A DNA stretch of 64,000 nt from Saprospirales bacterium (GTDB lineage Bacteria > Bacteroidota > Bacteroidia > Chitinophagales > Saprospiraceae), in assembly GCA_016703765.1 (NCBI GenBank), contig JADJBL010000011.1:72141-136140 (forward strand). The letters run 5' to 3'. Below, piece after piece: positions 27,986-37,873 of the stretch. The notes beneath the pieces were generated by a model. It searched no databases, was not told where the DNA came from, and saw only the letters and a list, made by a program, of their open reading frames with translations. Made by a program: the position numbers and the translations under genes. Within the stretch, counting starts at the first letter, position 1; each line of letters opens with the position of its first letter.

Positions 27986-29172
27986 ATGAGGATCGCCCTG
28001 ATTTCCTACGAATATCCACCCGAAACCGGATTAGGCGGCATTGGCACCTATACCGCACAGGCAGCCTGTATGCTCGCAGACAGGGGGCACTCGGTAGAGG
28101 TATTCGCGGGAGCCCTGGAGAAGGATTCCAGTGAATTGGACGGAAAAGTCCTCCTCCACAGGGTATATCCCGGGAAAGACCGCCATGCCTTTCCCAGCGC
28201 CGTCGTGCTCAAATTCCGGGAGCGGCATCAGTTCCAGGCCTTCGATATCATCGAGGGACCGGAATACAAATCGGACGGCCTTTCCATCCTGAAAGAATTC
28301 CCCCGGGTACCGCATACTGTCAAGTTGCATACGCCTTCTTTTCTCATCAAAAAGCTTTTTTTTGGGAAGGTAAGCCTTCTTCGCAAAGCGCGCTCCGTGG
28401 CCGGAAGCCTGCTAAAAGGCAAGCGCCCCAATCCTTACTGGGCTTATTCAAAGGAAAAAGACCCGGAATACGAATTCACCCGCTCTGTGCCCTACATTCT
28501 CCACCCTTCCTTCGAACTGGGCGGGATCGTCTCCCGGGAATGGAATATCCCAATCGAGCGATTTATCCATCTGCAAAACCCCTTCCAGCCGGGTAAAGAA
28601 TTTCTATCCATCGGGATTCCCCAAAAAGCGGATGAGCTCGTGAGGGTTACCTTTCTGGGAAAGCTGGAAAGAAGAAAGGGCATCTTCCTCCTCCTGGAAG
28701 CCATGCCCGCGATCCTGCAAAAATACCCCAAGGTCCGATTCCGGTTTGTGGGCAAATCACACCCCTCCCCCAATCCCGGCATGGACATGCAGGCATATAT
28801 CGAAGCCCCATTCCCTATACCCGGATACCCGCACAGCTGGCCGAAACCGATATCTGTATCTTCCCCAGTCTTTGGGAAAACTTCCCGAATGTTTGCCTGG
28901 AGGCCATGTCGGCGGGAAGGGCCGTGATCGGAAGCAAGAACGGAGGCATGGCCGAAATGCTGGGCGAGGAGGAATGCGGCTTGTTGATCGACCCGGATAA
29001 ACCCAAAACCATCGTGGCCGCATTGAAAAAAATGATCGAAAACCCTCAATTGCGCTACCGCTTCGGCCAACTGGCCCGGGAAAAAGTGCTCCGGGAATAT
29101 TCCTGGGATCGGATCGGCGCCCGCACCGAAGAGGTCTATTCCACAATCATCGACCATTGGCCGAAGGCATGA
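27986..29172 (+). CDS. Family 4 glycosyltransferase (one frameshift)
   Basis: A GT-B enzyme of about 395 aa when bridged. The N-terminal MRIALISYEYPPETGLGGIG with its glycine loop, GGIGTYTAQAACMLADRGHSVEV and FDIIEGPEY are typical. VTFLGKLERRKGIFLLLEA starts the donor domain. A frame change near 28815 leads to IPAQLAETDICIFPSLWENF and PNVCLEAMSAGRAVIGS, the EX7E-like donor site. The stop overlaps the next start as ATGA. Donor unknown. Confidence 0.87.
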
Positions 29173-30314
29173 AAAAAATCCTCCTGTCGCTCAAGGTATT
29201 GGCCGTTTGGGTCCTCATCATCGTGGTTTCCCTGGAGATCTTTCTGTGGCTCTACGATCCTTTTCATTTCCATGTTCAGGGCCGAAAAATCAGGTTGTTT
29301 CCGCATCAAACCACCACGGTCCACCACAAATACGAAGCCATACGCCAGGAGCCCCTCATCACGACCAACAACCTGGGTTTCCAGGGACGCGACTACGAAA
29401 AGGGCGCCGACCAGTTCCGTATCTTTGCCGTAGGGGGTTCCACCACCGCCTGTGACCTGATCGCCACGCCCTATACCTGGCCGGTAGCGCTCGACTCGCT
29501 GGTCCTCCAAAAACATCCGCAGACCTGGGTCAACAACGCCGGGTTTTCCGGCCATACGAGCTTCGGGCACCAGATCCTGCTGGAGGATATCCTCCTCGGC
29601 CTGCAACCCGACCTGATCCTCCTGCTGGCAGGCGCCAACGACCGCGGATTGAGCAATATTTCCATCAAGGATACCTACATCTTCAAGCCCGACCGGAAAA
29701 GCGACCAATACTCCTGGAAGGGGAAGATCTATTTCTTTTTCGCCGACAACTCCAAAATTCTGGGCGCCCTGATCAACCTCAAACGAGCGAGCGCGGCACG
29801 GAATAATGTCTGGAATTATCAGGGCTTTTTCGATACCGACAGTATCCAGACCATCGCCCCAACTCCTCTAGCCGTCCGGGATTCCATTTTGCAAAAATAT
29901 GAGGCGGTCTTTATCTCCGAGTACAAACAGCGAATCAGCCGCCTCGTCCACACCTGTTTGCAAAACGGGGTCAAGCCCGTGCTCCTCAGCCAACCCATTT
30001 TGTATGACACCCTTGCCGATCCGGTCACCGGGCTAAACCTGGCGGCTATCGAAGTTCCCTTTAAAATGGCCGAAGCCACCGGTATTCAGGTCGAAGCGGT
30101 GGACGGCCTGACGGAAAAAGCCGTCCTCGACCTACACAACCGGGCAGTCCGCGAGGTCGCAATGGAAAAAGGTGTCCCCTTCATCGACCTGGCGGCCAAA
30201 ATGCCCAAAGGCTTCGCCTGGTTTTACGACCCGATCCATTTCACCGAGGAGGGTTGCAAGGAGGTAGCCCGCATCGTGTACGAAGAGCTCGAGGCCCAAA
30301 ACCTTCTTCCCTAA
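29169..30314 (+). CDS. SGNH/GDSL hydrolase-like protein with N-terminal membrane anchor
   Basis: A 381-aa protein. One N-terminal TM helix (LAVWVLIIVVSLEIFLWLY) would hold a periplasmic SGNH domain. Block I is FAVGGSTTAC (nucleophile Ser), the Asn block is LLAGANDRG, and block V is WFYDPIHFTEEGCKEVA, supplying catalytic Asp and His. In glycan loci such proteins add or remove O-acyl groups. ATG 29169 overlaps the upstream TGA; a TTG at 29157 is less likely. It could act with the NeuD-like acyltransferase or independently, editing the exported polymer (inference). Confidence 0.87.
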   Translation: MKKILLSLKVLAVWVLIIVVSLEIFLWLYDPFHFHVQGRKIRLFPHQTTTVHHKYEAIRQEPLITTNNLGFQGRDYEKGADQFRIFAVGGSTTACDLIATPYTWPVALDSLVLQKHPQTWVNNAGFSGHTSFGHQILLEDILLGLQPDLILLLAGANDRGLSNISIKDTYIFKPDRKSDQYSWKGKIYFFFADNSKILGALINLKRASAARNNVWNYQGFFDTDSIQTIAPTPLAVRDSILQKYEAVFISEYKQRISRLVHTCLQNGVKPVLLSQPILYDTLADPVTGLNLAAIEVPFKMAEATGIQVEAVDGLTEKAVLDLHNRAVREVAMEKGVPFIDLAAKMPKGFAWFYDPIHFTEEGCKEVARIVYEELEAQNLLP

Positions 30315-30330
30315 ATCGCATGATAGAAAA

Positions 30331-31272
30331 ATGAAGCTTTCCGTCGTCCTGTGCACCTATAATCCGCGTACCGAATACCTGTTTCGGGTGCTCGAAGCCC
30401 TGAAAGGCCAGACCCTTTCTCCGTCCGGGTGGGAGTTTGTGCTGGTGGACAACAACAGCACAAACAGCTTCCGGGATTCGATCGACCTGTCCTGGCACCC
30501 GAACGCGAAGGTAGTCGAGGAAAAGCAGCCGGGCCTCACCCCTGCCCGTATCACCGGCATTCGAACAGCCGGCGCGGAAATCATCGTTTGCGTGGACGAC
30601 GACAACGTGCTGCGGCGGGACTATCTGGAAAACAGCCTTTCCTTTCTGGAGAAGCATCCGGAAGTGGGCGCGGTGGGGGGTAAATCCATCCCCCTGTATG
30701 AAAAGGCCCCTCCTGCCTGGTTCTCCGAATTGAATATTTCCCTGGGGTGCCGGGATCTCGGCAATCAGGTACAGATCACCTCCCAAAAAGGCAAACCCGT
30801 TCGAATTTACCCACCTATGGCGCCCATAGGAACAGGCATGGTAATCCGCAGAAAGGCCTTTCTGGATTATGCGGATGAGGCTCAGCAGGACCCGGTTCGC
30901 AAAGCCCTGGGCAGGACCGGTAAGGCCCTGACCTCCGGCGAGGACAACGACATGGTCCTGACCCTGCTGAGAAACGGCTGGGAGGTCGCCTACTCCCCGG
31001 ATCTCTATATCGACCACCTTATCCCCGCCGGACGGGTGGATTCCTTTTACCTGGCGAAGATGAACAGAGCTTCCTCCAAATCTTGGCTCCAGGTCCTGGC
31101 CGTGCACGGAATCTTCCCCTGGAAGCCGGTCGCGCCCTGGACCGTTCCGATCAGAAAGATCAGGGCCTTTTTCAGGATAAAACCCTGGAAGAGCCCACTT
31201 CAACAAATAAAATACCAAGGCGCCTGCGGGATTTTCGAAGGCAGGGCGGCCATACGGCAACGATGGATGTGA
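30331..31272 (+). CDS. Family 2 glycosyltransferase
   Basis: An intact 313-aa GT-A enzyme. KLSVVLCTYNPRTEYLFRVL, FVLVDNNSTNSFRDSI, KQPGLTPARITGI and IIVCVDDDNVLRRDYL (metal site) are followed by VGAVGGKSIPLYE and GTGMVIRRKAFLDY. TSGEDNDMVLTLLRNGWEV carries the ED motif often seen near the catalytic base. It is similar in layout to the GT2 at 23570. It overlaps the next gene's start by 10 bases. Sugar specificity is not deducible. Confidence 0.9.
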   Translation: MKLSVVLCTYNPRTEYLFRVLEALKGQTLSPSGWEFVLVDNNSTNSFRDSIDLSWHPNAKVVEEKQPGLTPARITGIRTAGAEIIVCVDDDNVLRRDYLENSLSFLEKHPEVGAVGGKSIPLYEKAPPAWFSELNISLGCRDLGNQVQITSQKGKPVRIYPPMAPIGTGMVIRRKAFLDYADEAQQDPVRKALGRTGKALTSGEDNDMVLTLLRNGWEVAYSPDLYIDHLIPAGRVDSFYLAKMNRASSKSWLQVLAVHGIFPWKPVAPWTVPIRKIRAFFRIKPWKSPLQQIKYQGACGIFEGRAAIRQRWM

Positions 31273-32246
31273 TCATTACAGGCGGCAATGCCGACCATTT
31301 TCCTTACCTCGAGTTATTCGTATCCAGCCTGCGACAGAACGGCGGTTTTTCCGGGACAATTGCACTGTGCGACAACGCGATCGAGGGGACCTGGGACCGG
31401 CCCGGAAAATTCCGGGAAGGAGGGTCCTTCAGTCCGGAGCAGCTGCAGTTTTTTGCAAAAAACCAGGTCGAGGTTTTCGTCTATTCGGAATTGCTGGCCC
31501 AAAACCGGATTTCAAGAGAGCAGATCGACGCGATCCCTTCGCCTACGCAGCGCTACCCGCATAAATTTATCTACACGACCCTCATTTCCAAGAATTATCT
31601 AACGAAGGCCAAAAATATCTGCTTTTTCGACGCGGATATCTATTTTCAAAAGCCCGTCCAGCCAATCTTCGAGCGGTTTACGGAGGATGCCGTATATATT
31701 GTCGCCGAGCGGCTAGCAATCGGGCAAAACCATTTTCTTTCGAAATGGATCGCCCATTCGGACTTTTCGAAGCTCAGCGACCAGGGTCTGTACCTGTCCA
31801 CCATGAACCAGGCCTTGAACTACTGCAGTGGGTTCTTTGGCGGAGAAGCACGGAGGTTCCATTCTCTGGTCCTTTTGTGCAGCCTGTTGACTACCAATTC
31901 CTGGACGCCATTTTTCAGCGACCAGCCGACCTTGAATATTCTAAAGTCCTTCTTTCACTACCCCTTTATCGAGCTTTCCAGAGAGCACGTGTTTCATCTG
32001 GGGGAATTTCCCAAAGAAGATTTTATCGTGCAAAACGCCCGTTTGTCTTACGGCGGAATGGAAAGCATAGCCGTCCATTTCAACGGCCCAACCAAGGAGG
32101 CGTTCGAGGCGGTTAAATCCCAGTTTTTCGGTCTCGGCGGACCACAAGTGGTTCGCTATCATCCCATCCGGCGTGCCTGGGTAAAGGCAATACGGGCCCT
32201 GAAAAACGCGAAGAAAAATTTACGGAAAATGGGGCCCAAACCATGA
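31263..32246 (+). CDS. GT-A-fold glycosyltransferase-like protein
   Basis: A 327-aa protein. VIITGGNADHFPYLELFVSSL resembles the start of stem-less GT8-like or nucleotide-sugar transferases, and NICFFDADIYFQKPVQPIF supplies a DAD metal site. A GGMESIAVHFNGP segment near the C-terminus recalls the acceptor-side HxxG motif of GT8 enzymes. The start is ATG 31263; the open frame upstream lies inside the previous gene. Intact. Function as a glycosyltransferase is inferred from motifs and context, and the exact family is uncertain. Confidence 0.75.
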   Translation: MDVIITGGNADHFPYLELFVSSLRQNGGFSGTIALCDNAIEGTWDRPGKFREGGSFSPEQLQFFAKNQVEVFVYSELLAQNRISREQIDAIPSPTQRYPHKFIYTTLISKNYLTKAKNICFFDADIYFQKPVQPIFERFTEDAVYIVAERLAIGQNHFLSKWIAHSDFSKLSDQGLYLSTMNQALNYCSGFFGGEARRFHSLVLLCSLLTTNSWTPFFSDQPTLNILKSFFHYPFIELSREHVFHLGEFPKEDFIVQNARLSYGGMESIAVHFNGPTKEAFEAVKSQFFGLGGPQVVRYHPIRRAWVKAIRALKNAKKNLRKMGPKP

Positions 32247-33088
32247 TGAATTTCCTGTTTCGGATAAAGAGAAAAGTCAGGGCCCTATTTGGTTATACAG
32301 CCTATCTGGTCCGCGATCTCGTTTACCGCAACAAGAGAGACCATTATTCCAAATTCCTGATCGTCTGCAACGGGAGAACCGGCTCGAATATGCTGATCAG
32401 CTACCTCCACTCGCATCCCAGTATAGTTTGTTATAGAGAGATCTTTCATCACCACGCTCCGAACATGGGCCTGGAATACGAATCCCTCCTGGACAAGGAA
32501 AAAATGAAAAAACTGAGTTTGATTGGCCCCTTGGCGTTCCTTCGTCGCTATGTCTTCAAAGGCTACCCTGCAAAAGTGAAAGCAGTTGGCTTCAAGCTGA
32601 TCTATTGGCAGGCCATGGGGAGCGAATATTATGAAAAATTGCCCCGGCATTTGGCGTCGATCGAGGGTCTGAAAGTGATCCACCTGGTCAGGACAAATAA
32701 ACTGGATTTGGTGGTTTCCAAAAAAGTAGCGCTGAAGACCAATAAGTGGATCGCCCTGAACCGTAAAGAAACGCACTCCGATATGAAGATTACGATCACG
32801 CCATCGGAAATGGAAGAGGGCCTGAATTTGAACACACAACTGGAAAAGCGCTTCGACAAATTGCTTGCTGGTTGCCCCCGTATCAAAGTAAGCTATGAGG
32901 ACATCGTGGGGGACCCTCAAAAAGAAATTGGAAAAATATTGGACTTTCTCGGCCTTCCCGGCACGAATTTAAAGACCGGCACGCATAAGCAATTGCCCGA
33001 AAAACCCTCCGAAATAATCGAAAATTACATAGAGTTGAAGTCGTATTTCCAACACACCGGCTACGGGAAATACTTCGATGAAGGATAA
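32243..33088 (+). CDS. Sulfotransferase family protein
   Basis: A 281-aa likely PAPS-dependent sulfotransferase. The 5'-phosphosulfate loop is FLIVCNGRTGSNMLISYLHS, with Arg-Thr-Gly-Ser as in Stf0/LPS-type sulfotransferases. The 3'-phosphate region is VIHLVRTNKLDLVVSKKVA. RIKVSYEDIVGDPQKEIGKILDFLGLP is the conserved C-terminal helix motif of the superfamily. ATG codons at 32243 and 32246 overlap the upstream TGA. Intact. The second of three sulfotransferases within 7 kb. Confidence 0.88.
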   Translation: MMNFLFRIKRKVRALFGYTAYLVRDLVYRNKRDHYSKFLIVCNGRTGSNMLISYLHSHPSIVCYREIFHHHAPNMGLEYESLLDKEKMKKLSLIGPLAFLRRYVFKGYPAKVKAVGFKLIYWQAMGSEYYEKLPRHLASIEGLKVIHLVRTNKLDLVVSKKVALKTNKWIALNRKETHSDMKITITPSEMEEGLNLNTQLEKRFDKLLAGCPRIKVSYEDIVGDPQKEIGKILDFLGLPGTNLKTGTHKQLPEKPSEIIENYIELKSYFQHTGYGKYFDEG

Positions 33089-34048
33089 AGATCCCCTCGT
33101 CTCCATCCTGATACCCGCCTATAACGCCTCGCTCTACCTTGCCGAGACGGTTCAGTCTATTATGACCCAGGCTTTTTCGGCTTGGGAAATGATCATCGTC
33201 GATGACGGCTCGCAGGACGATACTTTTTCCATCGCTCGCGATTTCGCAGGACGGGATAGCAGGATACAGGCTGTGGCTCAGCCGAACGCAGGCGCCAGCG
33301 CGGCGCGAAACCACGCCTTTCGGCTGTCGAAGGGCCAATGGGTCAAATACATGGATGCCGACGATCTGCTGAACCCGGATTCCCTGGCCGCTCAGGTTGA
33401 TCTCGTTAATCAATTCCCGGACTGTATCATTTCCGGCAAATGGGGCCGGTTTTACCGCGACGATCTGCAGACCTTTCGACTTTCCTCCGAATCCGTTTGG
33501 CGGGACATGCCAGGGGTGGACTGGATCGTCGAATCCTGGTCGAAGGGGCCGAACATGACCCAACCGGGCATTTTTCTGATCCCCAGAAACATAGTGGAGA
33601 AATTCGGAGGCTGGGACGAAAGCCTCAGCCTGGTCGACGACCGGGAGTTTTTCACCCGGATCATCTTGCAATCCCCGTTTATCAAATTTTGTCCCGACTC
33701 CGTCCTGTACTACCGCTCCGGCCTGGGAGGCAGTCTGTCCAAAACGAGAGGAGAAAAGGCCATGGCATCTGCCTGGAAGGCGACCGATCTCAGCGCAAAC
33801 TACCTGCTCCAAGCCAGGAAGGATGCGCAGGCCAGGCGGGCCTGCGCGGTGCAGTACCAGGCGTTTGCATACACCGCCTATCCCGGCTTCCCTGAATTGA
33901 CAGATAAGGCCGAAGCCCAGGTGCGCGAACTGGGAGGATCAGATTTTCCCTTCCGGGAGGCTTCCTTTTGAAGGCCCTTACGACCCTGATCGGCTGGAAA
34001 AAAGCGAAAAAGATAAAGCTCGCGATCCACCGGCTCCTCTCACGCTGA
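33078..34048 (+). CDS. Family 2 glycosyltransferase (C-terminal frameshift)
   Basis: A GT-A enzyme: PLVSILIPAYNASLYLAETV, MIIVDDGSQDDTFSIA, NAGASAARNHAF and KYMDADDLLNPDSL (metal site), then GGWDESLSLVDDREFF. A stop at 33969-33971 follows ASF. One base change in the T4 run just before it continues the protein as KALTTLIGWKKAKKIKLAIH, ending at 34048, one base before the next start. This is a natural end for the family and for this tightly packed operon, so the longer form (about 322 aa) is preferred over the 297-aa form. Confidence 0.85.
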
Positions 34049-34049
34049 T

Positions 34050-34874
34050 ATGCCCGAACTTCCAAAAGATAAGCTCGTCCTCATCATCGGCGCAATGAAA
34101 AGCGGCACCTCCACCCTGTTCGAACTGCTTTCACAGCACCCCGCCATTTGCCCTTCCCGCATAAAAGAACCCGAATTCTTTTCCCGAAACCAAAGCCACC
34201 GGGTAGACCTGCCCGACTACGAAGCGCTTTGGGATTTCCAACCACAAATTCACTCCTACTATATCGAAGCTTCTACGGGATACTCCAAGTTTCCGGAAGA
34301 GACCGGCGTAGCGGAAAGGATTTCTCAGGAAGGCCTAAATCCATTTTTCATTTACATCGTCCGCGACCCGGCCGGACGGATTCAATCCGAATACAACTAT
34401 ATCAAATTTCACCCCTACCTGAAAGGGCCGGCCGACCCGCTGGATGAATTCTATGTTTCCAAATCCCGCTACTTCCTGCAATTGACAAAATTCCTCGAAT
34501 ATTTTCCCGACAAGCGGCGGTATTGTATTGTTCGCATGGAGGACCTGGTGACAGATCCTCAAATCACGACGGCCGGGGTTTTTGATTTTCTGGGGCTTTC
34601 TCCTTTGCCAAAGGTGGATGAAAAAGTATCCAATCCCACGCCCAGGGTTTCCCGGCTCGAGTTGCTTTTTCGCAATCGGTCGGCATACTGGCTTCGAAGT
34701 TTGATTCCTCCGGGACTCCGCGCTTTCTTGCGCCGCCGCCTGCTCGGGCTTTCGGGTTCGGCGCATTTCGAATTGAGCAAGACCCAAAAGGATCAAATCC
34801 GTCGGGAATTGCAAGAGGATATGACTCAATTTTCCAAAGAATTTAAGGTCGATGTCTCGGGCTGGGGCTATTGA
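34050..34874 (+). CDS. Sulfotransferase (NDST/HS-type)
   Basis: An intact 274-aa sulfotransferase. The phosphosulfate loop is LVLIIGAMKSGTSTLFELLS, then RIKEPEFFSRNQ, a motif of heparan-sulfate-type (Sulfotransfer_1) enzymes, then IYIVRDPAGRIQSEYNYIKF for the 3'-phosphate. YCIVRMEDLVTDPQ completes the fold. It probably sulfates a polymer sugar. ATG 34050 follows the reconstructed upstream stop by one base. The C-terminus overlaps the next GT4 by 23 bases. Confidence 0.92.
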   Translation: MPELPKDKLVLIIGAMKSGTSTLFELLSQHPAICPSRIKEPEFFSRNQSHRVDLPDYEALWDFQPQIHSYYIEASTGYSKFPEETGVAERISQEGLNPFFIYIVRDPAGRIQSEYNYIKFHPYLKGPADPLDEFYVSKSRYFLQLTKFLEYFPDKRRYCIVRMEDLVTDPQITTAGVFDFLGLSPLPKVDEKVSNPTPRVSRLELLFRNRSAYWLRSLIPPGLRAFLRRRLLGLSGSAHFELSKTQKDQIRRELQEDMTQFSKEFKVDVSGWGY

Positions 34875-36074
34875 TATTGCCATCCTGACCGGTTCGCACC
34901 TGTGCCGTAACCCCCGGGTGGTCAAGGAAGCCAACGCATTGGCGGAAGCGGGATACACTGTTTCGGTTTTGAGCGTCTGGACCCGGAAAGACTGGCTCCA
35001 ATTGGACCGGACGCTTTTGCACCCGGACGTGGCGTATGATGGCATTGATCTGACGGACTGGACAGGCCCAAAATCCGTCTTTCTGCGGCTGGTCAAACGG
35101 GCATTCGGGGAGATGAACCGCATTTTCAACATGGAATCCATCCATTCCCTGAATTACGGCCTCCCGGCGCTTTCGAGGCTCGCTAAAAAGCAAAGGGCCG
35201 CACTGTACATCGCCCACCAGGAAACGGGGCTGGCCATAGGGTGCAGGTTGTTGAATGAGAAATATAAGGTCGCTTTCGACCTGGAGGATTGGTATTCCAA
35301 AGACCTTCTGCCGGAAGCCAGGCAAACCAGGCCCGTCAAACTCCTGGAGGAGATGGAGCGCCAGGCCCTGCATCATGGCGCCTTTGCAGTGACTACCTCG
35401 GGAGCGATGGCGTATGAAATGGGAAGGTATTTTCAATGTCCTCCTCCCCAGGTAATTTTGAACGTTTTTCCGCGGCAAGAAACGGCGTTTCTAAGAAACG
35501 CCGTTTCTCCATTAAGACTCATCTGGTTTTCGCAGACCATTGGTCCGGGCAGAGGCCTGGAGGAAATGCTGGACAGTATCTCCTCGTTGGAGGATGTCCG
35601 CCTGGAAATTCATTTGTTGGGAGATATCGATCCCGGCTACCGGTCGCGATTGGGCGAATTGGTCCGGCATCCTGACAATCACCGGCTTTTCTTTCACCCG
35701 ATCGTCCCACCGGCCGAACTGAACCGAACCCTGAGCCGCTACGACGCCGGCCTGGCGCTGGAACGGCCTTTCCGGAAAGCCGCGACCTAACCATTACCAA
35801 TAAGATCGTGCAATACCTGCAAGCGGGGCTGGCTGTGCTGGCAACCAATACCAGGGGCCAGTCGGAATTGGCTGCGCAGGCGGAAGGCGCGGTCTTCCTC
35901 GTGGACAACGGCAGCCCCCAATCCCTGGCAGTCGAAATCCGGGAACTGGCCATTTCGGCGGAAAAACTAACCCAAGCGAGGCAAATTGCCCGAAACCTGA
36001 GCTCTACCTGGCTCAACTGGGAAGGGGAGAAAATAAAATTGTTGAAGCTGGTGAAAAAGGCGCTTGGGAGATGA
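34852..36074 (+). CDS. Family 4-like glycosyltransferase (one frameshift)
   Basis: A GT-B-type enzyme of about 407 aa when bridged. DIAILTGSHLCRNPRVVKEAN, with the N-terminal acceptor domain YIAHQETGLAIGCRLL and FDLEDWYSKDLLPEA, then LRLIWFSQTIGPGRGLEEML begins the donor domain. The frame changes near 35785, and PESRDLTITNKIVQYLQAGL continues to LAVLATNTRGQSELA, the donor-side glutamate region. A perfect 31-base palindrome (35478-35508) is translated in frame as ETAFLRNAVSP, just before the donor domain. Confidence 0.83.
35478..35508. repeat. Perfect palindrome inside a glycosyltransferase
   Basis: 15-bp arms (agaaacggcgtttct and its complement) are separated by a single base. The palindrome is read through in frame and lies in the linker between the acceptor and donor domains of the GT4, a position that tolerates insertion. 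Confidence 0.85.
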
Positions 36075-37351
36075 AAAAGCTCCTCATCATCTCCCCCCAT
36101 TTCCCCCGATCAACGGCGCCGACATGCACCGCGTCCGCCAAAGCCTTCCTTATTATCGGGAGTTTGGCTGGGAGCCTACCGTGGTCGCCGTACACCCCGA
36201 ATACGTCGAAGGAGCGCAAGACCCGCTCCTCGAAAAATCCCTGCCCGAGGGCCTGCGGGTCATCCGCGTGAAGGCCTTTTCTTCGAAATACACCCGCAAA
36301 ATGGGGCTGGGCAGCCTGGCGCTTCGGTCTCTCTTTTTCTATTGGAGAGCCGTCAACCGGCTCCTTAAAAAAGAGCATTTCGATTTGGTGTTTTTTTCCA
36401 CCACCCAATTTCCGGTGCTGGTGTTGGGCAATTACTGGAAGCGGCGCTTCGGCATTCCCTACGTCATCGATATGCAGGACCCCTGGCACACGGACTACTA
36501 CCTGTCGAAGCCCAAATCGGAGCGGCCGCCGAAGTACTGGTTTGCCTACCGCCTCAACAAATGGCTAGAGCCCATCGCGATGCGGAGGGTAAGCGCGCTG
36601 ATGAGCGTATCAGAGGCTTACCTCATAACCCTGCAGGAGCGGTATTCGAACATCCGGCCGGAGATGTGCCATACGATTACGTTTGGGGCGTTTGAAAAAG
36701 ACTTCGAATTGGTTGCCGCGCCCGCCGTAGCACGAGCTACGGCGGGCGCAGATGAGCATATCCATATCGTTTATGTCGGGCGGGCGGGGCACGATATGAA
36801 AAAAGCATTTCGGGCCTTGTTCGGAGGCTTTCGGATGGGTTTGGAGCAGGGATTGGAGGCTTTTAAGAACATGCGTTTCCATTTCATCGGCACGAGCTAC
36901 GCAGCAGATGGAAAGGGCATAAAAACGGTGGAGCCGCTGGCCGAAGAGGCGGGGGGTTTCGAAATACGTGGAAGAGCGAACCGACCGCGTGCCCTATTTC
37001 AGCGGCTTGCAACTGCTCCGCGAGGCGGATCTATTGGTCGTTCCGGGCTCGGAAGATCCTCAATACACGGCTTCCAAGCTCTACCCCTACATCCTGGCGA
37101 AGAAGCCCTTGTTGGCCATCTTCCACGAGCGGAGCAGCGTGGTGGAAGTGTTGCAACAGACCCGGGCAGGGGAGTGCGCGACCTTCTCCGCCGAAACCCC
37201 GACGGAAGAGCTGAGCAGGCAGGTGTTTGAGAAGCTCCGGCAGCTTTCGGCCAAACTCCCCTTCGTACCGGATACGAATTGGGAGGCCTTCCGGCCCTAT
37301 ACGGCGAGGGAGCGGGTGAGGCTGCAGGTGGGGGTGTTTAACCAATATTGA
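36071..37351 (+). CDS. Family 4 glycosyltransferase (two frameshifts)
   Basis: A GT-B enzyme of about 426 aa when bridged. The correct N-terminus is MKKLLIISPHFP, shifting in a C run near 36108 into PINGADMHRVRQSLPYYREF. DLVFFSTTQFPVLVLGNYW and IPYVIDMQDPWHTDYY are typical of capsule GT4 enzymes. VSALMSVSEAYLITL follows, and then the donor domain (IHIVYVGRAGHDM). A second shift near 36960 leads to KYVEERTDRVPYFSGLQLL and LVVPGSEDPQYTASKLYPY. A perfect 14-bp hairpin at 36718-36749 is translated in frame. It is convergent with, and overlaps by 14 bases, the XRE gene. Confidence 0.83.
36718..36749. repeat. Perfect hairpin inside a glycosyltransferase
   Basis: 14-bp arms (gcgcccgccgtagc and its complement) enclose the loop acga. 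Translated in frame as APAVARATAGAD, just before the donor-domain strand HIVYVGRAG. No other hairpin in the window has the same sequence. Confidence 0.85.
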
Positions 37352-37580
37352 TTTCCAGCTTTTTACCCAGTCCGATCTCAATGATCTTCCTCAAGGTGCC
37401 TAGCTCAATATCGGACTTGTTATTTTCAATACGGGAAATATAATTCTTGGTCGTTCCGCTTTTGTAAGCCAATTCTTCCTGGGTAAGGCCTGCCTGAGTT
37501 CTTGCTTTTTTTAGTAGCTCCCCCAGAAAATATGGCTGATTACGTCGCTCGTCAGGGGTACTTTTTTCGTACAGTACCAC
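37338..37580 (-). CDS. XRE-family helix-turn-helix regulator / antitoxin-like
   Basis: An 80-aa DNA-binding protein. The HTH is LGELLKKARTQAGLTQEELA followed by SGTTKNYISRIENNKSDIEL, a standard XRE (Cro/C1) fold. GTG start at 37580; the frame stays open further upstream (LDLDPV). It is the last gene of a three-gene minus-strand unit after DUF4160 and DUF2442, spaced 12 bases from the latter. It is likely to autoregulate the unit (inference). The 3' end overlaps the convergent GT4 end. Confidence 0.85.
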   Translation of the reverse strand: MVLYEKSTPDERRNQPYFLGELLKKARTQAGLTQEELAYKSGTTKNYISRIENNKSDIELGTLRKIIEIGLGKKLEINIG

Positions 37581-37591
37581 CGGGTCAAGGT

Positions 37592-37861
37592 CTAAAGAGT
37601 ATCAAACTCCATTCCATTGGAGAGCTTGATTTTCTTTGTTAGTTGGGGCCAAACCAGGGTACCATTCTTTAATTCAAGTCCGGAGAATAGAACCGGGTCC
37701 GTCAATTGTCGAAGGAAGGGATCTGTGATAAAAGGATCTGTTGTAAACAACTCTTCAAAATTGACAACCCTGTATTCTCCATTGTTGAAAACACAGTGCA
37801 CCTTAAAGCGTTTTACTTCGATGATTTGAATAATGCGGGGAATTTTTGCTGTTTTTCTCAT
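37592..37861 (-). CDS. DUF2442-family protein
   Basis: An 89-aa protein of the DUF2442 type. The pattern VKRFKVHCVFNNGEYRVVNFEELF, then FLRQLTDPVLFSGLELKNGTLVWP and LSNGMEFDTL, matches this small beta-rich family. Members commonly sit beside DUF4160 genes and look like toxin-antitoxin-type modules, but no activity is established. Starts ATG 37861, 13 bases after the DUF4160 stop. Confidence 0.85.
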   Translation of the reverse strand: MRKTAKIPRIIQIIEVKRFKVHCVFNNGEYRVVNFEELFTTDPFITDPFLRQLTDPVLFSGLELKNGTLVWPQLTKKIKLSNGMEFDTL

Positions 37862-37873
37862 GCTTATTTATAT

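Noticed and set aside
34335-35141. 268-codon minus-strand open frame across two glycan genes
   Set aside because: It spans the end of a clear sulfotransferase and the start of a clear GT4 and has no domain signal.
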